Assembly: GCA_964539395.1 (NCBI GenBank)
Contig: CAZIIU010000047.1
Location: 1-22,873 of the forward strand
Length of the DNA: 22,873 nucleotides
Source of the DNA: M55B112 sp964539395
GTDB lineage: Bacteria; Bacteroidota; Bacteroidia; Bacteroidales; GCA-2748055
Direction of reading: 5' to 3'
Shown here: positions 15,201 through 22,740 of the stretch, in pieces
How the letters are laid out: every line of letters starts with the position of its first letter
Position numbering within the stretch: the first letter of the stretch is position 1
Notes under the pieces: generated by a model
Seen by the model: only the letters and a program-made list of their open reading frames with translations
Told to the model about the DNA's origin: nothing
The model's database searches: none
Position numbers and translations under genes: made by a program

Positions 15201-15352
15201 AGGCCATTCATACCCTCAAGAGTATTATAGATTATTATACGATCGAGGATGACGGGATCGTTAAAGAGGCAAAGCGAAGGCATGATAATCTTGCTGGCCA
15301 GGTTGACAGTCAGATCTACGAAGAGATCGATACAATCAATGATTTACAGTAA
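12263..15352 (+). CDS. Large secreted tetratricopeptide-repeat (TPR) protein
   Basis: The protein has 1029 residues. An N-terminal signal peptide (M-K-H-R-V-F-C-L-L-V-G-V-M-L) probably ends near residue 22 (S-L-S-G-Q), so it should be exported to the periplasm. The rest is an almost continuous solenoid of degenerate TPR units with recurring Y-x-x-A or F-x-x-A pairs, for example R-Y-D-E-A-V-P-Y-L, R-Y-E-E-A-R-D-I-F and N-Y-K-E-A-I-G-Y-Y. TPR solenoids are binding scaffolds; no catalytic motif is visible. Only 18 nt separate it from the outer-membrane barrel gene, so the two are almost certainly an operon. The TPR protein may bind that barrel's periplasmic face or its clients. Its precise role is unknown. 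Confidence 0.88.
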   Translation: MKHRVFCLLVGVMLTGQLSLSGQKNAACDGYADRDLYEGIALFEREKFGAARHSFEKVIGKTEGTMSQLRAEAMYYHAMCAINLYNLDAEYQAFRFIAENPESPHVNEVCFQLANYFHYKMNWTGAVMWYNKVDRQELSLTQASEYYFKKGYALYMRKDFEGARVNFYEILDVESPYTPPATYYYSHIHYVEENYETALMGFRKIDTDPMFTKIAPYYISQILYLQKKYNEVIEYAPELMENISDSRRGEMAKITGESYFMLERYDEAVPYLEIYRDHTRSYSVKDRYQMAFAYYMSGRYEEARDIFEKITYRSSEIAQSALYHLADCYLNLQNKNKAMTAFGEASKMDYDQRIQEDALFNYAKLAFELSYNPFNEAIQSFNQYITWYPSSERIDEAYNYLVMAYLQTRNFSMALASLEKIRHRDENIEKAYQKVAFYRGLELYNNLRFIEAVDILEKSLAYGKHDPVIRARTYYWLGEAAYRSGELAMARTYFEEFLDEPFAHRQDEYALANYSMGYVAFDEERYSEAEKWFASYVRAEKNVNSTTLSDAYNRLGDCKFVQQDYWRAIEQYNEAIRLGRSDKDYAYFQKGFTYGILNRPEQKLEVMQSIVRNLTNSHYVDDALFETARTHVALGNNSAAMTEYKRLVTDFPNSSYFAKALTQLGLIYFNQGNYKEAIGYYTRVAKDYPGSPEADNALQSLETIYVRNNNIEGYLEFVNELGRDISNKQQDSLMYAAAENIYGSGDCRASVESLNKYLMNHPNGNYLLNAHYYKADCHLKLNQPNEALASLDYIAAQPRNMFSELALVASSDIYFSNGDYNQAVNQYLRLLEIASDPVNVRDALIGVMRCYYQLKEYANTIAAAEQVLQMEKRPAGAEREAWYLIAKSNMALNRTEQALEYFRRNAVDVTSAEGAESKYMVAQIMYDQAKAQGRNNEELLTRVENEIFDFIDMNTPHQYWMGKSFLLLSDVYLGLDDEFQAIHTLKSIIDYYTIEDDGIVKEAKRRHDNLAGQVDSQIYEEIDTINDLQ

Positions 15353-15370
15353 TGCGCTAATGTTGTTGCT

Positions 15371-17023
15371 ATGATAAATATAAGAAAGATACAAATTGCT
15401 GTTATGTTGTTTCTGCCCGTTCTGGTTATGGCCCAGCAGGAGGAGGTGAGGGTGGTTAAACCATACAATCCGACGCTTTCGGGAGCAGAGAAGCTACAGG
15501 TCCTGCCGCAAATCGGCGATTCGGTGGCGTATGATCGACCGGAGTTTGAGTATTCGATCTTTTCAAAAAGGTATGAAACGGATTATCGCGTAACACCGAT
15601 TAATCCTGCAAGAATGGTGAGACAGGAACTCGACAGGTTGTACAAAAGCGAACTGAAGCTGGGCGGTGGCAACTATCTGACACCCCTCGCCGAGCTGCGT
15701 ATCAACCAGGTAAGGTCCAGTAAAGGGACCATAGGTGTGCTGCTGAAGCACCACTCCATGAATGGCAGGGTGAGGTTGGCTAACGATCAGAAGGTGGATG
15801 CAGGCTTCAGTGAAAACCAGCTTGAGTTCTATGGAAAACAGTTTGGCCGGAGAACGATCTTCGGATACAATGCAGGAGCCTCATACAATTCTTACGTTCA
15901 CTATGGTGCAGATACCGCTTATTTCGAATCAGTAAGCAGGGATGGAATGACGCATCCTTTCTTCAATGCGCACGCTGCTGCCAGGTTTCAGTCGGCACGC
16001 CCCGATTCGTTCCATCTGCAGTATGATGGTACCTTAAAGTATGATTTCTTCACGCACGACTTTGACCAGATGGAGCATGTGACAGTACTTGACGGAAGGA
16101 TCGACCAGTTGTTTGGCGATTTCAGGATCGGGGCAGATGGAGGCTTGAGCTATTTTGGTCACCAGGCCGACTGGGATACACTGCTTACCCACCAGTGGAT
16201 GATCAAGCTGAATCCGTATATCACAAGAACAAGCGATGAATGGATGTTCAGGGCAGGATTCAATACCTACACTGAAATCAGGAACGGGAAGGTGATCCCC
16301 GGAATTTACGTGCAAGGTAAATTCTCATTCAATATCGTGAAGGAGGCGCTGGTGCCCTATTTCGGGGTGGACGGGTACCGGGAGACCAACAATTACATGA
16401 AGATTACGGAGGAGAACCCCTATATTGTTCCCGGACTGTTAGTTACGCCCACTAATCACCGGATTATAGTATATGCAGGGCTCAGGGGAAAGGTTACCGA
16501 TTACCTGGCATGGAACTTCAGGGGTTCCTATTCGTCGGTTGATAATCAGTATTTTTTCGTTACCGATACGTCCAACTACCTGCAGAACCAGTTTCTGGTC
16601 CGCTATGACTCGATGACAGTACTGAATGTTTATGGTGAGCTGAATGTTGCTCCCACGGAGTCGCTGCGGGTATTCCTGAAGGGGAACTACTTTGATTATC
16701 AGATGTCGGCTGAGGCTTTCGCCTGGTACAAGCCGGGATTTGATGCAAGTATGCAGGCCCGCTATAATATTGATGATAAAATTCTTGCTGATGCCGGATT
16801 GTTTTTGGTCGGACCGCGTTATTATCCCTCCCTGGCGGAAGGTGGTGAACCGGTAAAGCTTAATACAACGGTCGATCTGAACCTGGGTATGGAGTACCGG
16901 TATACAAAAATGCTCTCTTTCTGGGCAAAATTTAACAATATTACCGCACAACCCTATTACATGTGGCACAATTATCCCTCATACAGGTTCAGGTTGATGT
17001 TAGGATTTACTTATGCAATGTAG
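15371..17023 (+). CDS. Predicted outer-membrane beta-barrel protein
   Basis: The 550-residue protein starts with a signal peptide (M-I-N-I-R-K-I-Q-I-A-V-M-L-F-L-P-V-L-V-M-A, cleavage before Gln). A short periplasmic segment with V-V-K-P-Y-N-P-T-L-S-G-A-E-K-L follows. From about residue 110 onward the chain alternates polar and hydrophobic residues with many Tyr, Phe and Asn, as in amphipathic strands of an outer-membrane barrel. It closes with a strand R-F-R-L-M-L-G-F-T-Y-A-M. It resembles the C-terminal part of TonB-dependent receptors but has no visible plug domain. It is the second gene of the TPR operon. Its function is unknown; a transport pore or an assembly/anchor partner are possible. 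Confidence 0.78.
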   Translation: MINIRKIQIAVMLFLPVLVMAQQEEVRVVKPYNPTLSGAEKLQVLPQIGDSVAYDRPEFEYSIFSKRYETDYRVTPINPARMVRQELDRLYKSELKLGGGNYLTPLAELRINQVRSSKGTIGVLLKHHSMNGRVRLANDQKVDAGFSENQLEFYGKQFGRRTIFGYNAGASYNSYVHYGADTAYFESVSRDGMTHPFFNAHAAARFQSARPDSFHLQYDGTLKYDFFTHDFDQMEHVTVLDGRIDQLFGDFRIGADGGLSYFGHQADWDTLLTHQWMIKLNPYITRTSDEWMFRAGFNTYTEIRNGKVIPGIYVQGKFSFNIVKEALVPYFGVDGYRETNNYMKITEENPYIVPGLLVTPTNHRIIVYAGLRGKVTDYLAWNFRGSYSSVDNQYFFVTDTSNYLQNQFLVRYDSMTVLNVYGELNVAPTESLRVFLKGNYFDYQMSAEAFAWYKPGFDASMQARYNIDDKILADAGLFLVGPRYYPSLAEGGEPVKLNTTVDLNLGMEYRYTKMLSFWAKFNNITAQPYYMWHNYPSYRFRLMLGFTYAM

Positions 17024-17046
17024 TTACTCCTTGAAAGAAAACTCTG

Positions 17047-17054
17047 TATCTTTG
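17047..17054 (+). promoter_or_regulatory. Candidate -7 promoter element for the AAA/TOPRIM operon
   Basis: TATCTTTG matches the Bacteroidota TAnnTTTG consensus exactly and lies 22 bp before the ATG. A degenerate -33 element (TTA at 17024) sits about 20 bp upstream. The pair therefore seems to have its own promoter rather than relying on the upstream barrel operon. Confidence 0.5.
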
Positions 17055-17076
17055 GGATACACCAACATCTGAAATC

Positions 17077-18225
17077 ATGTATCTCCGAAAATTAACATTC
17101 CGTGAGAATGAGGGAAAGAAGATTGAGTGGCTTATCGATGATGTGCACCTGGGTAAGATCAACCTTATCGTAGGACAGAACTCAAGCGGGAAAACGAGAA
17201 CCCTGAACGCTATTTCAGAAATGGTGGACATGCTCAAGGGGAGCCGGAATATACCGAAGGTGCCGGGAAAATATAAGGCCTCTTTTTTGAAAGACGAGCA
17301 GGAGGTGTTGCTGGAATTCGAGTATGACAAGGGTGTTATCAGAAAGGAACTCCTGGTCTGGCACGGAAAAAAAGTGCTGGAGAGGGAAGAAGACGGATCC
17401 GGGTCGATTATCTACATGGGGGGTAAGGAGAATATTGCCCTTGAATTCGGTATTGCCGTGAACCAGATGGCCTGCTTTGCGAAGCGTGATAAATTGCAGC
17501 ACCCTTTCCTGGAGGACATTCACCGTTGGGCCCTGAATATGCGCAGGTTTAATTTCAGCGGGAATATGGGAAAGAACAACTACACGCTGAAGAAGGTATT
17601 CGATGAAGATGAGATCGACTTCAGCGATACCAGAGCTTCCCTGGTACCTGAATTATACCTTGGGTTGGAAAAATTCACGGAGTTCAGAAAGCATCTGCTT
17701 AACGATATGAAAGAGATCGGCTATAAGCTTGAAGATGCAGGGATTATTCAGTACTCAGATAAAAACCGAAGATCGGAACAGGACAGATTTGCAGTTTATA
17801 CAACGGAGGCAGGACTGGAGAAGCAGGTTACACAAAATGACATGTCTCAGGGGATGTTTCGGGCCTTCAGTTTAATTGTGAGGATGAGTATCTATATTCT
17901 TGAAGGAAAATCGGGCTGTGTCGTAATTGATGATATCGGCGAGGGACTCGATTTTTCTCGCGCTAAATTATTGGTAAACCTGTTGGTAAAAAAAGCCGAA
18001 TCGTCAGGTATTCAACTGATTATGTCGACGAACGACTCCTTTATCATGAATTCTGTGGCCATTGAAAACTGGGCGGTTATGCATCGTGAAGGCAATAAGA
18101 TCAGCCTGTACAACTATGAAAATTCAAAAGAAATATTCGAGGAGTTTAAATTCACAGGACTGAATAACTTTGATTTCTATGCCAGTGAATTCTTCAAATC
18201 CGGATTCAAAGATAAAGAAGATTGA
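17077..18225 (+). CDS. AAA/ABC-type ATPase (OLD/AriA-like), partner of a TOPRIM-like protein
   Basis: The 382 residues form an SMC/OLD-type ATPase. Walker A G-Q-N-S-S-G-K-T is at 33-40, an ABC-signature-like N-D-M-S-Q-G-M-F-R-A-F at 254-264, and Walker B C-V-V-I-D-D-I-G-E-G-L-D at 281-292. The switch segment L-I-M-S-T-N-D is at 314-320. Two details are unusual. The residue after the Walker B Asp is Asp286 rather than the standard catalytic Glu, and the switch position usually held by His is Asn319. Residues 60-250 hold a variable insertion. The gene overlaps the next by 4 nt, a sign of tight coupling. ATPase plus TOPRIM pairs are known as anti-phage systems (for example PARIS AriA/AriB and OLD-related systems), so a defence role is a reasoned inference, not shown. 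Confidence 0.82.
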   Translation: MYLRKLTFRENEGKKIEWLIDDVHLGKINLIVGQNSSGKTRTLNAISEMVDMLKGSRNIPKVPGKYKASFLKDEQEVLLEFEYDKGVIRKELLVWHGKKVLEREEDGSGSIIYMGGKENIALEFGIAVNQMACFAKRDKLQHPFLEDIHRWALNMRRFNFSGNMGKNNYTLKKVFDEDEIDFSDTRASLVPELYLGLEKFTEFRKHLLNDMKEIGYKLEDAGIIQYSDKNRRSEQDRFAVYTTEAGLEKQVTQNDMSQGMFRAFSLIVRMSIYILEGKSGCVVIDDIGEGLDFSRAKLLVNLLVKKAESSGIQLIMSTNDSFIMNSVAIENWAVMHREGNKISLYNYENSKEIFEEFKFTGLNNFDFYASEFFKSGFKDKED

Positions 18226-18923
18226 GACGTATTGCTATTTTTGTTGAGGGACTTACAGAGCAGATCCTTGTGAGGCACATGCTGGAATCCGTTATGAAAA
18301 ACAGGGACATCGCTATTCAGACGGTCAAAATATCAGGGGGACACAATGCACGTATTTCATTTACAGTGATGCAGGCTGCCCGGGTAAATCGTAGCACTGG
18401 GTACTATGTATTAATCTATGATTGCGGTGGGGAGACGAATGTTAAGGGTTACCTGATGACCCAGAGGCAGAGCCTGGTTGATAAAGGGTATACCTTTATT
18501 TTGGGACTACGGGATGTGTATCCCAATTTTTCGCATGCTGATATTCCAAAGCTAAAGAAAGGACTGAACCAGGTTCCACAAAAGGGTGCTTTTACGCGGA
18601 TTCACCTTGCCGTTATGGAGACTGAAGCCTGGTTCCTGGGCGAATACACTCATTTTTTGAGGATCTCGAAAAAGCTGACACCCGGCTATATTGAGAAGCA
18701 CCTGGGTTTTAATCCTCGTACCGGCAGTATGGAAGAACGGGAAAGGCCGGCAGATGACCTGAAGCGGGTATACAGACTGGTCAACCAGGATTACACGAAG
18801 AAGCGGACGAGACTCAGTCATATTGTAGATAATCTTGACTTTCATTTTTTTACCGGCCGGCTTGCAAAAAGAATGAATAGCCTGGGCGAATTTGTGGCTG
18901 ATCTTGAACATTTTTTTGAATAG
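18222..18923 (+). CDS. TOPRIM-like protein (DUF4276/DUF4435-type), probable nuclease partner of the ATPase
   Basis: This 233-residue protein starts at a TTG whose bases overlap the upstream stop (TTGA). The opening strand and helix I-A-I-F-V-E9-G-L-T-E13-Q match the acidic first motif of small TOPRIM proteins of the DUF4276 kind. Later acidic positions are Asp67 (L-I-Y-D-C-G-G-E), Asp98 (L-R-D-V-Y-P) and Glu133/Glu135 (V-M-E-T-E-A-W-F-L). These could bind metal at a nuclease active site. In PARIS-type systems such a subunit is the toxic effector released by the ATPase. I cannot tell DUF4276 from DUF4435 by eye. Codon use looks like the neighbours, with no sign of recent transfer. Confidence 0.75.
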   Translation: MRRIAIFVEGLTEQILVRHMLESVMKNRDIAIQTVKISGGHNARISFTVMQAARVNRSTGYYVLIYDCGGETNVKGYLMTQRQSLVDKGYTFILGLRDVYPNFSHADIPKLKKGLNQVPQKGAFTRIHLAVMETEAWFLGEYTHFLRISKKLTPGYIEKHLGFNPRTGSMEERERPADDLKRVYRLVNQDYTKKRTRLSHIVDNLDFHFFTGRLAKRMNSLGEFVADLEHFFE

Positions 18924-19044
18924 AAGGCCCGGGACTTTTTGCCGGCGGTTTCATTTATTCAAACAACGCGGTAACACTGTTTTTTAACCAAATATATGTT
19001 AATAACTTCACTGATTTTCAGCACTTTTCTTCGTGTTTTTTTAC

Positions 19045-19052
19045 TATCTTTG
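19045..19052 (+). promoter_or_regulatory. Candidate -7 promoter element for gyrB
   Basis: TATCTTTG is an exact TAnnTTTG match, 218 bp before the gyrB ATG. A T-rich block (TTTT at 19025-19028) lies about 17 bp upstream as a poor -33 candidate. Confidence 0.45.
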
Positions 19053-19212
19053 GTATGATTTGAAACAGTTCGGTTTTTAGTTATTATCTTTTTGATATTT
19101 AGGAAGTTGGTAAGCGTAGAGATCGCATTGATAATTTGGTTTGTTGGGTTATCTGCGGGTCTGGGTGGGCATTCACAGTTTTACCCCGGAAAATATGACA
19201 AAAGGCAGTGTT

Positions 19213-19233
19213 TTCAACATGAAATGTGTTGAA
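19213..19233. promoter_or_regulatory. Inverted repeat in the gyrB leader
   Basis: TTCAACA and TGTTGAA are perfect 7-bp complements separated by TGAAATG, 37 bp before the gyrB start. It could be an operator or an mRNA hairpin. No T-run follows, so it is not a typical terminator. Confidence 0.4.
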
Positions 19234-19270
19234 GTAGTTATTTATGTTTAATCATTTATAGTAAAATAAG

Positions 19271-21274
19271 ATGGACAATACAAAAGGGAGTATACCTGAG
19301 AAGTTGAGGAATGCGTATTCGGCCGACAGCATCCAGGTACTTGAGGGACTGGAAGCTGTTAGAAAGAGACCTTCCATGTATATTGGAGACACAAGTGAGA
19401 AAGGTTTACATCACCTGGTATATGAGGTGGTCGACAACTCGATCGATGAGGCGCTGGTTGGATACTGCAATAATATTTCTGTGGTTATTAATGAAGATGG
19501 ATCAATAACCGTAGAGGATGACGGAAGGGGTATTCCGGTTGATATCCATGAAAAAGAGAACCGTTCGGCCCTCGAAGTGGTAATGACCGTCCTGCATGCA
19601 GGTGGGAAATTCAATAAAGACTCATACAAGGTTTCAGGTGGATTGCATGGTGTAGGGGTATCCTGTGTAAATGCATTGTCACAGCATCTGAAAGCAGAAG
19701 TGCATCGTGATGGCCTGGTGTATGTGCAGGAATACAGGTGCGGTGTGCCACAGGCACCTGTTAAGGAGGTTGGGACTACCGATCGTTCCGGGACAATCAT
19801 AACATTTAAGCCTGATAAAGAGATATTTAGTGTAACTGACTATAAATATGAAATACTGGCATCGAGGCTCCGGGAGCTTGCATTTCTGAATAAGGGTATC
19901 AGGCTCTCCATCATCGACCGGCGTGAACTCGAGGAAAATGGAAATGGTAACGGGAATGGAAACGGGAATGGTACGGGAGAATCCCATTACAGGATGGATC
20001 ACTTTTATTCGGAAGAGGGATTAAAGGAGTTTGTCGAATATCTTGATGCTACCAGGGAGAAGCTGACTGAAAAGGTGATTCATATTGATACGGTTAAAAA
20101 TGATGTGCCGGTTGAACTGGCTCTGCAGTACAATACTTCATTTTCGGAGAATGTGCATTCATACGTTAATAATATTAATACGATTGAAGGGGGCACCCAT
20201 CTTTCAGGATTCAGAAGGGGGCTTACAAGGACGCTGAAGAGTTATGCCGAAAAATCGGGAATGTTGGCGAAACTTAAATTTGATATCAATGGTGATGATT
20301 TCCGGGAGGGTCTCACTGCCATTATTTCTGTAAAGGTTGCGGAACCCCAGTTTGAAGGTCAGACTAAAACAAAGCTGGGAAATTCTGATATTATGGGGGC
20401 AGTTGACCAGGCTGTGAGCACTGAGCTGGCCAACTATCTTGAGGAGAATCCGAAAGATGCCAGACAAATTGTTTCCAAAGTAATTCTGGCCGCAACTGCG
20501 CGTCATGCTGCCAGGAAAGCCAGGGAGCTCGTTCAGAGAAAAAGTGTATTATCGGGTGCAGGACTGCCGGGCAAGCTGGCCGATTGCTCGGAAAAGGATC
20601 CTGCACTTACAGAAATATTCCTTGTAGAGGGTGATTCTGCTGGTGGAACAGCCAAGCAGGGTAGGGACCGAAATTTTCAGGCGATCATGCCCTTGAGAGG
20701 TAAGATATTGAATGTTGAAAAGGCAATGGTCCATAAGATATTTGAAAATGAGGAGATCAAAAACATCTTTATGGCTCTGGGCGTAAAAATCGGTACGGAA
20801 GAGGACAGCAAACAGCTGGATCTTTCAGGATTACGCTACCACAAGATAATTATCATGACCGATGCCGATGTCGATGGCTCTCACATCGATACGCTGATTA
20901 TGACCTTCTTCTTCAGATATATGATTGAGATTATTCAAAACGGGTATCTCTATATTGCCGCTCCCCCGCTTTATCTGATAAGACGGGGAAAGACAGAAAA
21001 GTATTGCTGGACCGAGGAGGAGAGAATTGCTGTAGTTAAGGAATTTGGGGGAGAAGCAGGTATTCATATCCAGCGCTATAAAGGTCTTGGTGAGATGAAT
21101 GCTGAGCAGCTATGGGATACAACCATGAATCCGGAGAACAGAACATTAAGGCAGGTTACCATTGATTCAGCCGCTGAAGCAGACAGGATATTCTCCATGC
21201 TGATGGGTGATGAAGTTCCGCCAAGAAGAGAATTCATTGAGAAGCATGCAAAATATGCAAATATAGATGCATAA
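19271..21274 (+). CDS. gyrB: DNA gyrase subunit B
   Basis: GyrB supplies the ATPase of gyrase, which introduces negative supercoils with GyrA. The 667-residue protein carries the GHKL site: E52, N56 and D59 in Y-E-V-V-D-N-S-I-D-E, D-D-G-R-G-I-P (83-89), and G-G-L-H-G-V-G-V (123-130). The transducer domain follows. The TOPRIM motifs are E-G-D-S-A-G-G (453-459) and D-A-D-V-D-G (531-536), and the family ending Y-K-G-L-G-E-M-N is present. A repeat of six Asn-Gly pairs (223-234) interrupts the linker between the GHKL and transducer domains. GyrB rather than ParE is favoured by sequence style and length, though no gyrA is nearby. It appears to be transcribed alone. Confidence 0.97.
   Translation: MDNTKGSIPEKLRNAYSADSIQVLEGLEAVRKRPSMYIGDTSEKGLHHLVYEVVDNSIDEALVGYCNNISVVINEDGSITVEDDGRGIPVDIHEKENRSALEVVMTVLHAGGKFNKDSYKVSGGLHGVGVSCVNALSQHLKAEVHRDGLVYVQEYRCGVPQAPVKEVGTTDRSGTIITFKPDKEIFSVTDYKYEILASRLRELAFLNKGIRLSIIDRRELEENGNGNGNGNGNGTGESHYRMDHFYSEEGLKEFVEYLDATREKLTEKVIHIDTVKNDVPVELALQYNTSFSENVHSYVNNINTIEGGTHLSGFRRGLTRTLKSYAEKSGMLAKLKFDINGDDFREGLTAIISVKVAEPQFEGQTKTKLGNSDIMGAVDQAVSTELANYLEENPKDARQIVSKVILAATARHAARKARELVQRKSVLSGAGLPGKLADCSEKDPALTEIFLVEGDSAGGTAKQGRDRNFQAIMPLRGKILNVEKAMVHKIFENEEIKNIFMALGVKIGTEEDSKQLDLSGLRYHKIIIMTDADVDGSHIDTLIMTFFFRYMIEIIQNGYLYIAAPPLYLIRRGKTEKYCWTEEERIAVVKEFGGEAGIHIQRYKGLGEMNAEQLWDTTMNPENRTLRQVTIDSAAEADRIFSMLMGDEVPPRREFIEKHAKYANIDA
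19937..19972 (+). repeat. In-frame (Asn-Gly)6 coding repeat inside gyrB
   Basis: Six 6-bp units of the form AAY-GGN encode Asn-Gly six times, followed by Thr-Gly. Codons vary between units (aat/aac, gga/ggt/ggg), so this is not a fresh slippage product. It lies in a surface loop where length is normally variable. Confidence 0.85.
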
Positions 21275-21332
21275 GCACTGGCTTGTGGATTAGAATGGCG
21301 TATCATATCCTAAAACAGAATTGGTTTTTTTC

Positions 21333-21340
21333 TATATTTG
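21333..21340 (+). promoter_or_regulatory. Candidate -7 promoter element for the HlyD-type gene
   Basis: TATATTTG fits TAnnTTTG exactly and lies 95 bp before the ATG. The leader downstream contains a small hairpin, CTATC/GATAG (21364-21379). Confidence 0.45.
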
Positions 21341-21435
21341 CATCAGAAAAATATCAGATTGTTCTATCCTGACTGATAGGTAAAAGTGTAGGCTATATAT
21401 ACAGGACCGAAGTAAGAAAAAGACAACTGCCTGTA

Positions 21436-22740
21436 ATGGATGAGAAACAAAAAAAAGTCGAACTCAGAAGTGAGGAAGTAGAGGATATTCTCGGTAATGT
21501 TCCCGGTTGGATTACCAGGAACGGGATACTCATGTTTTTTGTTTTTACAGTTCTGCTCCTGCTTGGATCCTGGACCTTTAAAGTACCTGATATCAGGCGG
21601 GCAGAGATCTTCGTTACCTCATTGAGGCCGGCGGCTGAGATTGAATCGCGATCCGACGGTAAGATAGAGGAACTTCTGGTTTCAGATAATGAAAAAGTAG
21701 CTGCCGGACAGGTTCTTGCTGTGATCGAGAACCCTGCTGAGTATGCTGACGTGAAACTGTTGAAACAAAAGTTGCAGGATTTTATCCTGGAACCTGGACG
21801 GCTGCCTGACTTAAAACTTCCGGTTAATGGGAGAGCAGACCTGGGAACAATACAGCCCGATTATGCAACATTTTTAAAGAATTACTGGGAGTACAGGGAT
21901 TTTCTCCTTCTTGATTATCACAGAAAAAAAATTGAACTTCTCAGGGAGGAATACACCCAGTATATCAGGTTTTCCGAAATTCTTGATACCCGGTTGGGAA
22001 CCCTTGTTGAGGAGTATGAGCTAACAAGGAATCAGTTTATCAGGGATTCCATACTTTTTTTCCAGGGGGTTGTTTCAGAATCTGATTTTGAAATGACAGA
22101 ATCAAAGATGCTGTCCTCCCGTTCCGGATGGCAGGAGATGGAGAGTCTGAAAGCAGAAAATGAGATTAAGATTGCCGGCATTCAGGAGGAGATTCTCGAT
22201 TTGCAGTTAAAAGGACGGGAGCAGCTTACGGGTCTTACAACCCTCCTCGAGGAGTCGCTTAACAGGCTTAAGGCCTCTCTCTCCGCATGGGAAAATCAAT
22301 ACCTGATAGTCTCCCCATTAAACGGGCAGGTTACATTCAATAAGATATGGAGTGTGAATCAGAATGTCAGGTCCGGGGAAAAGGTAATGACAGTCGTTCC
22401 TGAAGATCATGGGGAACTGATCGGTAAAATGCGCCTGCCGGTCAGTGGCGCCGGTAAGGTGAAAAGTAATCACCAGGTAAACATCAGGTTTGAGAATTAT
22501 CCATATCTGGAATATGGTATGGTCAGAGGAGTGGTAACCAATGTTTCAAAAGTACCACAAGATGAGCACTATACGGTTGAAGTTGCCCTTCCCGATGGAT
22601 TAGTCACATACTACGGACTTGAGATTGACTTCAGCCAGAATATGCAGGGGCAGGCTGAGATACTGACGGATAAGATGCGACTGCTGCAGCGGATATTCAA
22701 CCCGGTGAGAAGTGCGGTCTCGCGACAAAGGGAAATGTAA
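21436..22740 (+). CDS. HlyD-family periplasmic adaptor (membrane fusion protein)
   Basis: This 434-residue protein bridges an inner-membrane exporter and an outer-membrane channel. One transmembrane segment (about 30-47, I-L-M-F-F-V-F-T-V-L-L-L-L-G) follows a short cytoplasmic tail. The tail reads E-L-R-S-E-E-V-E-D-I-L-G-N-V-P-G-W-I, a style I associate with Bacteroidota adaptors of peptide or bacteriocin exporters. Half-lipoyl segments G-K-I-E-E-L-L-V-S-D-N-E-K-V (73-86) and S-P-L-N-G-Q-V-T-F (about 304-312) flank a long coiled-coil hairpin (about 145-295). A beta-barrel domain follows. The expected ABC transporter, often with a peptidase domain, is not upstream and is presumably beyond the right edge. 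A general efflux role is the alternative. Confidence 0.87.
   Translation: MDEKQKKVELRSEEVEDILGNVPGWITRNGILMFFVFTVLLLLGSWTFKVPDIRRAEIFVTSLRPAAEIESRSDGKIEELLVSDNEKVAAGQVLAVIENPAEYADVKLLKQKLQDFILEPGRLPDLKLPVNGRADLGTIQPDYATFLKNYWEYRDFLLLDYHRKKIELLREEYTQYIRFSEILDTRLGTLVEEYELTRNQFIRDSILFFQGVVSESDFEMTESKMLSSRSGWQEMESLKAENEIKIAGIQEEILDLQLKGREQLTGLTTLLEESLNRLKASLSAWENQYLIVSPLNGQVTFNKIWSVNQNVRSGEKVMTVVPEDHGELIGKMRLPVSGAGKVKSNHQVNIRFENYPYLEYGMVRGVVTNVSKVPQDEHYTVEVALPDGLVTYYGLEIDFSQNMQGQAEILTDKMRLLQRIFNPVRSAVSRQREM

Larger units (their letters stand above)
18924..19270. other. Intergenic region and leader ahead of gyrB
   Basis: The 347 bp hold a candidate gyrB promoter (19045-19052) and a leader of about 210 nt with one inverted repeat (19213-19233). 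No ORF, tRNA or clear DnaA-box cluster was seen. A GC-rich patch after the TOPRIM stop (GGCCCGGGAC...GCCGGCGG, 18925-18948) may weakly terminate the upstream operon. Confidence 0.5.

Noticed and set aside
17047..19056. TATCTTTGGGAT and TATCTTTGGTAT flanking the ATPase/TOPRIM pair as direct repeats left by integration
   Set aside because: Both are ordinary -7 promoter motifs, and the similarity does not extend beyond them.
21347..21357. AAAAATATCAG near the HlyD promoter as a relic of the miniature element
   Set aside because: The similarity ends after about 10 AT-rich bases and is expected by chance.
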